The position numbers were made by a program, and so were the translations under genes. A stretch of 64,000 nt of DNA from Hyunsoonleella aquatilis (GTDB lineage: Bacteria; Bacteroidota; Bacteroidia; Flavobacteriales; Flavobacteriaceae). Location of the stretch: NCBI RefSeq assembly GCF_014270105.1, contig NZ_JACNMF010000002.1, positions 310,001 through 374,000 of the forward strand, in the 5' to 3' direction. Of the stretch, positions 18,663 to 25,314 are shown piece by piece (the first letter of the stretch is position 1; every line of letters begins with the position of its first letter). The notes under the pieces are model-generated. The model did not search any database. It was not told the DNA's origin and worked only from the letters and a program-made list of their open reading frames with translations.

Positions 18663-19437
18663 AATATTAAAATACAGCTTTTATGATTTAATGCGTAGCC
18701 GTTGGAGCTACATATACTTGGCATTTTACTTGTTGCTCGGTCTTGTGTTACTTTTTTTGAATAACGACCTTTCAAAAGCCGTAATCACTTTAATGAACGT
18801 CATCATTATTTTAGTACCATTGATTGGGACAATTTTTGGCGTCATGTATTATTATAATTCCAAAGAGTTTACCGAGCTATTGCTGGCACAACCTTTAAAG
18901 CGTTCTTCGATATTTTTAGGTCAGTATCTGGGGGTGTCTATCTCCCTATCCATGAGTTTGATTTTGGGCTTGGGGATACCTTTTATACTGTACGGCCTTT
19001 TTGAAAGTGCCACAATTTGGGATTTTTCACTGTTGTTGATTACGGGATGCTTTTTGACATTTATTTTTACCGCCCTCGCTTTCAACATAGCCCTTTCTAA
19101 CGAAAATAAAATCAAGGGATTTGGTTTTGCTATCCTGTTATGGCTGTTCTTAGCGGTAATCTATGACGGTTTATTTTTGATGTCCTTAATTCTATTTGAG
19201 GAATATCCTTTGGATAAATTTTCATTGATAGGCACCATGCTCAATCCAATTGATTTATCTAGAACCTTAATCCTTTTGAAACTTGATATTTCAGCATTAT
19301 TGGGCTACACTGGGGCTATTTTTAAAAAATTCTTTGGCACCAATTTCGGGTTGATTGCTTCATTTATCATGTTGGTGCTGTGGATTGTTTTGCCCGTAAT
19401 AAGAATTCGCCTTAAGGCAAGAAAAAAGGATTTCTAA
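18655..19437 (+). CDS. nosY: NosY ABC transporter permease
   Basis: The 260-aa ABC-2 type permease has six hydrophobic segments and the NosY-type loop NSKEFTELLLAQPLKRSSIFLGQYLG after the second. It is the membrane partner of NosF and is last in the nos operon. Its stop codon overlaps the convergent downstream gene by 4 bp, so there is no room for a separate terminator. Confidence 0.92.
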   Translation: MLKILKYSFYDLMRSRWSYIYLAFYLLLGLVLLFLNNDLSKAVITLMNVIIILVPLIGTIFGVMYYYNSKEFTELLLAQPLKRSSIFLGQYLGVSISLSMSLILGLGIPFILYGLFESATIWDFSLLLITGCFLTFIFTALAFNIALSNENKIKGFGFAILLWLFLAVIYDGLFLMSLILFEEYPLDKFSLIGTMLNPIDLSRTLILLKLDISALLGYTGAIFKKFFGTNFGLIASFIMLVLWIVLPVIRIRLKARKKDF

Positions 19438-19784
19438 GAATATTTCGCCTTAAAAATCACCTTTTGCAATTCTCTTTTTAAAATTAAAAAAGTAACTTCT
19501 TCGGATAGTTTTACAACATCAAAACCGTCCAACTGCTTCACTTCTTTTTCAGGCACATCAACAATATATAGCAGATTGAGGTATTCCGTAAATTTCTGAT
19601 TAATCAGTTGAAATACGGTATCCTGAAGCACTAATTTTAAGCTGGAGGGCAAAACCTCCTCATGCAAGTCCAATTCGAGATTAGCCAATAAAAAATCTTT
19701 GTTTAACTGACGAATAAGTTTTTTATATAAATCCAAATGGCTGGCCCTTTCTATCAGGCCGTCGAAGGTATTAGGCAGTTGCAT
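19434..19784 (-). CDS. conserved hypothetical protein co-transcribed with polyprenyl synthase
   Basis: The 116-aa soluble, mostly helical protein has no signal peptide or recognisable motif. Its ATG directly abuts the stop codon of the upstream polyprenyl synthase gene (TAG-ATG), so they form an operon. It overlaps nosY by 4 bp tail to tail. A role related to isoprenoid metabolism is only suggested by position. Confidence 0.7.
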   Translation of the reverse strand: MQLPNTFDGLIERASHLDLYKKLIRQLNKDFLLANLELDLHEEVLPSSLKLVLQDTVFQLINQKFTEYLNLLYIVDVPEKEVKQLDGFDVVKLSEEVTFLILKRELQKVIFKAKYS

Positions 19785-20759
19785 CTAAACGGTTCGGTTC
19801 ATAAGGTTAGTTCCAAAGCCTTTAAGAATTGCCTTTTTCTCATCAGATATATTGAGGGGTTCCAATCCTGAAAATGCCAAAGACGTATAGTCTGCAATGG
19901 CCTGTTTTGTAGCGTCGGCAGAACCTGAATCCACAAAAATCTTCTTAACAATATCGACTTTAGCTTCCGAATCTTTCAATGCTGTGGAAAACAATTCCGT
20001 TAGTTTTATTTTATCTTCATCCGAAGAAAATTCTAAAGCTTTTAAATACAAATAGGTTTTTTTATTCTCGATGATGTCACCGCCCACCTGCTTTCCGAAA
20101 GTCTTTGGGTCGCCAAACGCATCCAAATAATCATCTTGCAATTGAAAGGCAATGCCCAAGTTTTTCCCAAATTGGTAAATATGGTTTTGGTCTGCCTCGG
20201 AAGTCTCTGCAACAATAGCCCCCATTTTCATGGCCGCCCCTACCAAAACCGCAGTTTTATATTCAATCATTTTTAAATACTCAGGAATGGTCACATCGTT
20301 TCGGGTTTCAAAATCCACATCGTACTGTTGGCCTTCACAAACTTCCAGGGCCGTTTTACTAAATAATTTGGCCAAGGCCTGAAACGTTTCCGGTTCATAA
20401 TTTTCAAACAATTGATAGGCCAAAATCAGCATGGCGTCCCCAGAGAGTATTCCTGTATTCACATCCCACTTTTCATGCACTGTTTGCTGACCTCTTCGCA
20501 ATGGGGCATCGTCCATAATATCATCATGTACCAAGGAAAAATTATGAAACACCTCAACACTCAAAGCGGCATTTAGAGCTTCTTTATAATTACCATTAAA
20601 AACATCAGCAGTCATCAAAGTAAGTACAGGCCTTAAGCGTTTGCCCCCCAATCTCAAAATATAACTGATGGGCTCGTACAGGTTTTTGGGCTCTTTTTCG
20701 GTGGAATATGCTTTTAAATAAGCAATAAATTCCTGTTGGTATTTTTCTATGGAAAGCAT
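19785..20759 (-). CDS. polyprenyl (prenyl diphosphate) synthase
   Basis: The 324-aa trans-prenyltransferase condenses IPP units onto an allylic diphosphate. It has the first Asp-rich motif DDIMD at 79-83 with RRG shortly after, LGGKRLRP at 38-45 and the second Asp-rich motif DDYLD near 209-213. Phe74 lies at the -5 position before the first motif, a site that influences chain length. No FPP-type two-residue insertion is seen, so the product (FPP, GGPP or longer) cannot be fixed by eye. The intact mobile element sits about 117 bp upstream of its start and may have changed its promoter. Confidence 0.9.
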   Translation of the reverse strand: MLSIEKYQQEFIAYLKAYSTEKEPKNLYEPISYILRLGGKRLRPVLTLMTADVFNGNYKEALNAALSVEVFHNFSLVHDDIMDDAPLRRGQQTVHEKWDVNTGILSGDAMLILAYQLFENYEPETFQALAKLFSKTALEVCEGQQYDVDFETRNDVTIPEYLKMIEYKTAVLVGAAMKMGAIVAETSEADQNHIYQFGKNLGIAFQLQDDYLDAFGDPKTFGKQVGGDIIENKKTYLYLKALEFSSDEDKIKLTELFSTALKDSEAKVDIVKKIFVDSGSADATKQAIADYTSLAFSGLEPLNISDEKKAILKGFGTNLMNRTV

Positions 20760-20867
20760 CGCACAAAAATAATGGAATTCAATTTATAAGCGAAGTCAAT
20801 TTAAAAAAGTTCAAAAAGAATGTCCTCCAGATTCCATAGTAAAACGTTATTAAAGTGAACCGAATGT

Positions 20868-20875
20868 TAAATAAT
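20868..20875. repeat. 8-bp target site duplication, left copy (TAAATAAT)
   Basis: The same octamer follows the right end of the element at 23316-23323. Eight bp is the duplication length expected for IS1595-family insertions. Confidence 0.92.
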
Positions 20876-20898
20876 GGCAATGATATACTTGTGTAACC
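20876..20898 (+). repeat. left terminal inverted repeat of the IS1595 element
   Basis: The 23 bp begin GGCAATGATATACTTG and match the right end (23293-23315) perfectly in inverse orientation. Confidence 0.95.
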
Positions 20899-20933
20899 CC
20901 TGAACCCATAAGGAATGTATGATTTAGGGGAAT

Positions 20934-20948
20934 GTTAAATTTTTGTTA
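20934..20948 (+). repeat. left subterminal inverted repeat (GTTAAATTTTTGTTA)
   Basis: Its exact inverse lies at 23243-23257. Each copy begins 58 bp from its end of the element, so it is probably a second transposase-binding site. Confidence 0.75.
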
Positions 20949-20957
20949 TTTCAGTTC

Positions 20958-21170
20958 CTAAAACACTTTTTGTATGTGAAACTCTACCCCTTTAGAGTTT
21001 GTAAACATTATATAGTCCGTCTTTTGGAACTTTCGATAATGATATTGATAATTCCTTGTTTCTGGTTCAAAATCATTTAAAAGCTGAACAAAATCTTTAA
21101 GGTTCGTCTCGAACAGGACAACCTTGTTCCCGATTATGAGCGTATATAAGTTTCTAAGGTCTCTTAACAT
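20958..21170 (-). CDS. 70-aa hypothetical protein encoded in the IS element
   Basis: It encodes 70 aa, is rich in Asn/Phe/Tyr and has no signal peptide or known motif. It starts at ATG 21170, divergent from the transposase, and ends 10 bp from the left subterminal repeat. The gap to the transposase start carries five TGTAAAT repeats, which suggests joint regulation. It could be a transposition regulator or plain cargo; I recognise no family. Confidence 0.6.
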   Translation of the reverse strand: MLRDLRNLYTLIIGNKVVLFETNLKDFVQLLNDFEPETRNYQYHYRKFQKTDYIMFTNSKGVEFHIQKVF

Positions 21171-21172
21171 AG

Positions 21173-21244
21173 TGTAAATGTAAATAATTCCATAAATATT
21201 TACAAATATATTTGATTATGTAAATTAATCTGTGTATATTTACA
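21173..21244. promoter_or_regulatory. five TGTAAAT heptamers between divergent IS genes, candidate operator array
   Basis: Direct copies lie at 21173, 21179 and 21219 and inverted copies at 21198 and 21238, all within 72 bp that must hold the transposase and 70-aa ORF promoters. Confidence 0.5.
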
Positions 21245-21261
21245 TATCTAATTAACAGACC

Positions 21262-22212
21262 ATGTGCAACAAGACAAAAGACTTAAGGGATTTCGATAGC
21301 TTATATGAATTACTGGATTATTTCACCACGGATGAAATCTGTGAGGAATACTTAGCTGTTCTACGTTGGAACGGTGAGCCTACTTGCGCCTACTGCGAAA
21401 GCAACAAGGTCAAAGCTTTGAACGGAAAAACTAGGCGTTACAAGTGCTACGGGTGCAAAAAACAGTTCAGCGTTAAGGTGGGAACTATCTTCCATGACAG
21501 CAAGATATCCCTAAGAAAATGGTTTGTTGCCGTATATCTTGTTACCGCCCACAAGAAAGGGATTTCATCGCACCAATTAGCGAGAGACCTTAAGATTACC
21601 CAAAAAACGGCATGGTTCGTTCTGCAAAGGATTAGAGAAGTTTACAAGCCTGATAACGAGAAATTTACCAACGAAGTGGAGATTGACGAAAGTTGGATAG
21701 GCGGAAAGGAAAAAAACAAACACGCCAACAAGAAAACTAAGGCTTCGCAAGGTAGAAGTACTAAGACCAAGACCCCAGTTTTGGGCATATTGGAAAGAAA
21801 CGGCAAGGTTTACGCTATTCCCGTTAAGGACACGAGAACACCAACGCTAGTGCCTATTATGGTAAATAAAGTTGAGGAAGGCTCTAAAATATATACCGAC
21901 GAATACAGGGCTTATAAGTTTTTGGGGAACTTCTACGAGCATAGTTTCGTTAGGCATTCCGCCTCGCAATACGTTGACGGCGTTGTACATACCAACAGTA
22001 TCGAAAACTTTTGGTCTCACCTTAAAAGAGGTATTGACGGTATATATCACCATGTTTCCAAAAAACATTTGGATAAGTACATCAATGAATATACCTTTAG
22101 GTTCAATAACAGAAATCTAAGCGAGGGTTCTAAGTTCGATGTGGCTATTGCCAACGGCGTGAACAAGCGTTTGGACTATAAAACTTTGATAGGTGAGCAA
22201 AACAAAGAATGA
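21262..22212 (+). CDS. IS1595 family (ISXO2-like) transposase
   Basis: The 316-aa protein has an N-terminal zinc ribbon (Cys42, Cys45, Cys62, Cys65), then a helix-turn-helix (SSHQLARDLKITQKTAWFVL, about 102-121). The DDE_Tnp_IS1595 domain starts at EIDESWIGGK (Asp142), continues with YTDEYRAY (Asp213), and ends with HTNSIENFWSHLKRG, where Glu248 is the likely third catalytic acid. It is full-length with no internal stop, consistent with an active transposase acting on the 23-bp ends. Confidence 0.96.
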   Translation: MCNKTKDLRDFDSLYELLDYFTTDEICEEYLAVLRWNGEPTCAYCESNKVKALNGKTRRYKCYGCKKQFSVKVGTIFHDSKISLRKWFVAVYLVTAHKKGISSHQLARDLKITQKTAWFVLQRIREVYKPDNEKFTNEVEIDESWIGGKEKNKHANKKTKASQGRSTKTKTPVLGILERNGKVYAIPVKDTRTPTLVPIMVNKVEEGSKIYTDEYRAYKFLGNFYEHSFVRHSASQYVDGVVHTNSIENFWSHLKRGIDGIYHHVSKKHLDKYINEYTFRFNNRNLSEGSKFDVAIANGVNKRLDYKTLIGEQNKE

Positions 22213-22321
22213 CGAGATAGAACGTCCAAAAAAAGATGTAAAAATAGATAAGAGGAAGCCCAAATTTAAAGAGGTATTGGGTGCTATCGTAAACAAAAAA
22301 CCTCCTGAGCCAAAAAAATAA
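22193..22321 (+). CDS. 42-aa Lys-rich protein overlapping the transposase end
   Basis: This is a short reading frame in a different phase from the transposase. It starts at GTG 22193, overlaps the last 20 bp of the transposase gene and ends at TAA 22321. The product is highly basic and Pro-rich, with VLGAIVNKKPPEPKK at the C-terminus. The overlap suggests translational coupling. A hairpin terminator follows 18 bp later, so this frame fills the space between transposase and terminator. No database check was possible. Confidence 0.5.
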   Translation: MSKTKNDEIERPKKDVKIDKRKPKFKEVLGAIVNKKPPEPKK

Positions 22322-22339
22322 TCTATATTTGTAAATGAA

Positions 22340-22372
22340 AAAAGGGAGCGACCGCTAAATCAACTCCCTTTT
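22340..22372. terminator. hairpin terminator after the transposase unit
   Basis: AAAAGGGAG (22340-22348) pairs with CTCCCTTTT (22364-22372). A/T-rich arms make it usable on both strands; it separates the transposase unit from the tRNA/passenger unit. Confidence 0.7.
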
Positions 22373-22466
22373 CCGACATTAAGTTAAAAGCCCTATCCTA
22401 ATGAGAGACGGCACACTTTTAACCGCTTGTCTGATACTTCCAAATGATGGAAGCCTTATATTTTAG

Positions 22467-22540
22467 AACCCTCGGCAAGAATCGAACTTGCAACCTACGG
22501 TTTCGGACACCATTGCTCTATCCATTTGAGCTACGAGGGG
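22467..22540 (-). tRNA. tRNA-Arg (anticodon CCG) inside the IS element
   Basis: Read on the minus strand, the 74 nt fold into a full cloverleaf. The acceptor stem has six of seven pairs (a C1-U72 mismatch). The D arm is GCTC/GAGC with GG in the loop. The anticodon stem ATGGT/ACCGT carries one G-U pair and the loop GTCCGAA gives anticodon CCG (codon CGG). The variable loop is five nt. The T arm is GCAAG/CTTGC with loop TTCGATT. No CCA is encoded, as is usual in Bacteroidota. G32 and the C1-U72 mismatch are atypical, so function is likely but not certain. It lies downstream of the 148-aa passenger gene on the same strand. Confidence 0.88.
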
Positions 22541-22542
22541 AT

Positions 22543-22564
22543 TAGGACTGCTGGCACAGTCCTA
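22543..22564. terminator. hairpin between passenger gene and tRNA
   Basis: A perfect 8-bp stem TAGGACTG/CAGTCCTA (22543-22550, 22557-22564) with a 6-nt loop overlaps the passenger stop codon. A T-run follows on the plus strand. It may stop antisense transcription into the passenger gene or form a processing site before the tRNA. Confidence 0.55.
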
Positions 22565-23008
22565 TTTTTTTGCCATATAAACTGCTTTTTTGCTCCCTTC
22601 TGGGTAATCTCTGTCAATTATACCTTCACTATACAATAAGGACAGATTAGACCTTGCCTTTTTGTACGCATAATCCTTGTTCATATTTTCCAATTTTGCC
22701 AATATTGCCCCAACATCATACGAAAGGGCTGTACCTAGATGATTTAAAATACGTTCCACTTTCTTTTTATAGGTATCGTTGCTTTTGTACCCTTCAATAA
22801 CAGGCGCATCCTCTTTATCAAAATCAATTTCTATATCCTTAGGCTTGTTTTTGATTTCAGTAGGTTTCTCAGTTTTCTTTTTTTCCTCCTTAATTTTTCC
22901 AGTACCCGAGGGCTTGTAGTACTCCTTAAGGTTTTGAATGTTTTTCAGGGCTTTAAGCAGTTCTTCCTCTTGCTTTAGCAATTCGTGATAAAAAGATTCT
23001 TTTCCCAT
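22562..23008 (-). CDS. 148-aa IS passenger protein, winged-helix-like C-terminus
   Basis: The N-terminus is a helical Glu/Lys-rich coiled coil (about residues 1-30). A long charged Lys/Glu/Pro linker follows, then a C-terminal domain (about 80-148) with SYDVGAILAKLENM, KKARSNLSLLYSEGIIDRDYPEGSKKAVY. This pattern of helices followed by a beta-wing resembles winged helix DNA-binding domains. I chose ATG 23008 (MGKESFYHELL); a longer frame upstream starts with a non-ATG codon and adds a poorly conserved-looking hydrophobic stretch. It shares strand and probably transcript with the tRNA. Function unknown; a regulator of the element is one possibility. Confidence 0.65.
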   Translation of the reverse strand: MGKESFYHELLKQEEELLKALKNIQNLKEYYKPSGTGKIKEEKKKTEKPTEIKNKPKDIEIDFDKEDAPVIEGYKSNDTYKKKVERILNHLGTALSYDVGAILAKLENMNKDYAYKKARSNLSLLYSEGIIDRDYPEGSKKAVYMAKK

Positions 23009-23078
23009 AATTATAAATTTTTGTATATTTGAATAAATAAAAAGCTTGTTCGGCAACACCGAATATGTTTTTCGAAAA

Positions 23079-23114
23079 AAGCGGAAGTTTTAGTTTGACG
23101 GCTAACTTCCGCTT
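23079..23114. terminator. 11-bp hairpin near the right end of the IS element
   Basis: AAGCGGAAGTT (23079-23089) pairs perfectly with AACTTCCGCTT (23104-23114). On the minus strand a T6 run follows, so it would block transcripts entering the passenger gene from the TetR side. Confidence 0.6.
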
Positions 23115-23242
23115 AATTTTTGTAAATATAGACAAAAAAAACACAATAGGCGGAAATAGGCGGAAAAACTTTTCAACAGGTTTTTTGTCGATTATTTTTT
23201 ATGATATTGTGTTTTTTTCAAAGAAGTGAGAAGAAAATATAT

Positions 23243-23257
23243 TAACAAAAATTTAAC
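23243..23257 (-). repeat. right subterminal inverted repeat
   Basis: Exact inverse of the 15-bp repeat at 20934-20948, again 58 bp inside the element end. Confidence 0.75.
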
Positions 23258-23292
23258 CTGCCCGTCAATCCCTTGATATTTCTGGAATATTA

Positions 23293-23315
23293 GGTTACAC
23301 AAGTATATCATTGCC
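23293..23315 (-). repeat. right terminal inverted repeat of the IS1595 element
   Basis: A perfect 23-bp inverse match to 20876-20898. Confidence 0.95.
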
Positions 23316-23323
23316 TAAATAAT
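23316..23323. repeat. 8-bp target site duplication, right copy (TAAATAAT)
   Basis: Identical to 20868-20875. Confidence 0.92.
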
Positions 23324-23343
23324 TATTAAAACTATGGAAACTT

Positions 23344-23376
23344 TTTGGGTTTTTAAAGTTTCCTAGTGTACTTTTG
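23344..23376 (+). promoter_or_regulatory. promoter of the efflux operon
   Basis: A -33 element TTTG (23344-23347) lies 21 bp before a -7 box TACTTTTG (23369-23376), matching the Bacteroidota consensus. The mobile element inserted only 21-28 bp upstream and left it intact. Confidence 0.65.
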
Positions 23377-23385
23377 CTCCCGATT

Positions 23386-23991
23386 ATGAGAGACAAGATA
23401 CTTCATGGTGCTACAGAACTGTTTTTGAATTACGGATTTAAAAGCGTTACTATGGACGATATTGCCACTAGTTTGGGCATGTCCAAAAAAACCATTTACC
23501 AACATTTTGATAACAAAACCAAATTGGTGGAGGCTACAACCATGGCTTTATTTGAGGTAATTTCGGCGGGTATTGACGGCATTTGTGCCATGGAGAAAAA
23601 CCCGATAGAAGAGGTTTACAGCATCAAGCAATTTGTAATGCAACACTTAAAGGATGAAAAATCTTCGCCTTTGTACCAACTTCAAAAGTATTACCCTACC
23701 ATTTTCAAAAACTTAAAGGACAGGCAATTTTGTGTCATGCAAGATTGCGTAATAGATAACTTAAATAAAGGGGTTGCCCTCGGTTTGTATAGAAAAGACC
23801 TTCATGTAGATTTCATCTCGAGAATCTACTTCAACGCAATGGTCGTCATAAAAGATGATGATTTATTCCCAAGGGATAAATTTTCCATCCCCATGCTGAT
23901 GAGCAATTATCTAGAATATCATTTACGTGGCATTTGCACTCCAAAAGGCCTAGACTTTTTAAACAATTACATCAATTCTAATCAATCATAA
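23386..23991 (+). CDS. TetR family regulator of the RND efflux operon
   Basis: The 201-aa protein has an N-terminal TetR helix-turn-helix (ILHGATELFLNYGFKSVTMDDIATSLGMSKKTIYQHF) and a divergent ligand-binding C-terminal domain. It is the first gene of an operon with TolC, adaptor and RND pump (1 bp to tolC), so it probably represses the operon including itself. ATG 23386 is preferred over a TTG 12 bp upstream that would lie inside the -7 promoter box. Confidence 0.9.
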   Translation: MRDKILHGATELFLNYGFKSVTMDDIATSLGMSKKTIYQHFDNKTKLVEATTMALFEVISAGIDGICAMEKNPIEEVYSIKQFVMQHLKDEKSSPLYQLQKYYPTIFKNLKDRQFCVMQDCVIDNLNKGVALGLYRKDLHVDFISRIYFNAMVVIKDDDLFPRDKFSIPMLMSNYLEYHLRGICTPKGLDFLNNYINSNQS

Positions 23992-23992
23992 A

Positions 23993-25306
23993 ATGAAGCA
24001 CAAACTGATTCTATGCTTTGGTTTATTATTCTTGTTCATTTCTAACGCACAAGAAAATCCACGAAGTTTTTCACTGGATGAGGCCATTGCTTATGCATTG
24101 GAAAACAACAGGAACATTAAGAATGCAGACCTGAGTATTTTGGCCGCTGAACATCAGGTTTGGGAAACCAAGGCTCTTGGTTTGCCCCAAATTAATGGTA
24201 GTGTTGATTACACCTTCAATGTGGTAAGACCAATTGAACCCGTAGCAGGTGATCCTTTTTCTTTTTTCTTTCCAAAACATCAATTGACGCCAAGTGTTAC
24301 CCTTAATCAATTAATTTTTGATGGCGGTTACCTAGTGGGATTGCAATCCAATAAGGTGTTCTTGGAAATTTCCCAAAACGCCAAGGACAAAACGGTAAAC
24401 ACCATAGAGGCCAACGTGGTAAGCGCATATAACAATGCTTTATTGACTAAGGAAAGTATTGAAATCACCAAAAACAATATCAAGGTCCTATCTGATAACC
24501 TAGAAGAAACCAAAAAGATATTTGAAAACGGACTAACCGAAGAAGAAGACGTTGAGCAATTGCAATTAACACTCTCCAGCTTGCAAAATAACCTAAGAAG
24601 TTTGGAGACACTTTATGGTATTTCAAAAGGGTACTTAAAAATATTGCTTGGCATTGACCAAAGTGAAACTATCGAATTAACGGATACTTTGGAATCCCTT
24701 ATTGTGGAAAATATTTCTTTGAATTTGATTAGCGATACGCATCCAATAAGCAACAATATTGACTACAAAATAGCCGCTAATGATACCGAAAGTAAGCGAT
24801 TGTTATATAAACTGGAAAAGTCAGAGCAACTTCCAAAAGTAAACGCGTTTCTCAATTCAAATTACCTGGGTATTTCTGAATCATTTGGTAATTATTTTGA
24901 ACCTGAACAGGAATGGTTTTTCTCTACGGCCACCGGGGTTAGTATCAAGTTTCCCATTTTCAGCTCTTTTGGAAAAAAATCAAGGAGACAAAGGGCAAAA
25001 GTTGAATGGGATGTGGCAAAAAATGACCTGATTATTATGGAAAATCAGTTGACCCTTGAATTTAAAAATGCCAAAAACGAATATCAATTAGCCATTGACA
25101 CCTACGACAATAAACAGAAGAATTTGGCGCTTGCCGAAAAAATCGAAAGAAAAAATACCATAAAATTTAAAGAAGGTATTGCCAGTAGTTTTGATTTAAG
25201 ACAAGCTCAAACCCAGCTATACAGTAGCCAGCAGGAATATTTGCAATCCATTATTGACGTCATCAATAAAAAAGCGAATCTTAAAAATCTATTAAATCTA
25301 AAATAA
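23993..25306 (+). CDS. TolC family outer membrane efflux protein
   Basis: The 437-aa protein has a signal peptide (to about residue 20) and two OEP repeats of long amphipathic helices (for example SLDEAIAYALENNRNIKNADLSI near 25-47, and the second repeat after about 230 with EFKNAKNEYQLAIDTYDNK). The signal ends NAQ; no lipobox Cys is seen. It forms the outer-membrane channel for the adaptor and pump encoded just downstream (8-bp gap). Confidence 0.92.
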   Translation: MKHKLILCFGLLFLFISNAQENPRSFSLDEAIAYALENNRNIKNADLSILAAEHQVWETKALGLPQINGSVDYTFNVVRPIEPVAGDPFSFFFPKHQLTPSVTLNQLIFDGGYLVGLQSNKVFLEISQNAKDKTVNTIEANVVSAYNNALLTKESIEITKNNIKVLSDNLEETKKIFENGLTEEEDVEQLQLTLSSLQNNLRSLETLYGISKGYLKILLGIDQSETIELTDTLESLIVENISLNLISDTHPISNNIDYKIAANDTESKRLLYKLEKSEQLPKVNAFLNSNYLGISESFGNYFEPEQEWFFSTATGVSIKFPIFSSFGKKSRRQRAKVEWDVAKNDLIIMENQLTLEFKNAKNEYQLAIDTYDNKQKNLALAEKIERKNTIKFKEGIASSFDLRQAQTQLYSSQQEYLQSIIDVINKKANLKNLLNLK

Positions 25307-25314
25307 TTGCCATC

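Larger units (their letters stand above)
20876..23315. mobile_element. intact IS1595-family (ISXO2-like) element, 2,440 bp, with passenger ORFs and a tRNA gene
   Basis: The element is bounded by perfect 23-bp terminal inverted repeats and an 8-bp direct target duplication (TAAATAAT). It contains a full-length ISXO2-type transposase (21262-22212), a 42-aa ORF overlapping its end, a 70-aa ORF near the left end, a 148-aa passenger gene and a tRNA-Arg(CCG). A second pair of 15-bp inverted repeats lies exactly 58 bp inside each end. It is inserted between the divergent polyprenyl synthase and TetR genes. Intact ends, a perfect duplication and a full-length transposase suggest a recent or still active insertion. 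IS1595 elements with passenger genes are known; a tRNA as cargo is unusual. Confidence 0.95.

Noticed and set aside
22953-23144. 63-aa frame overlapping the passenger start
   Set aside because: It crosses the 11-bp hairpin and overlaps the better-supported 148-aa gene.
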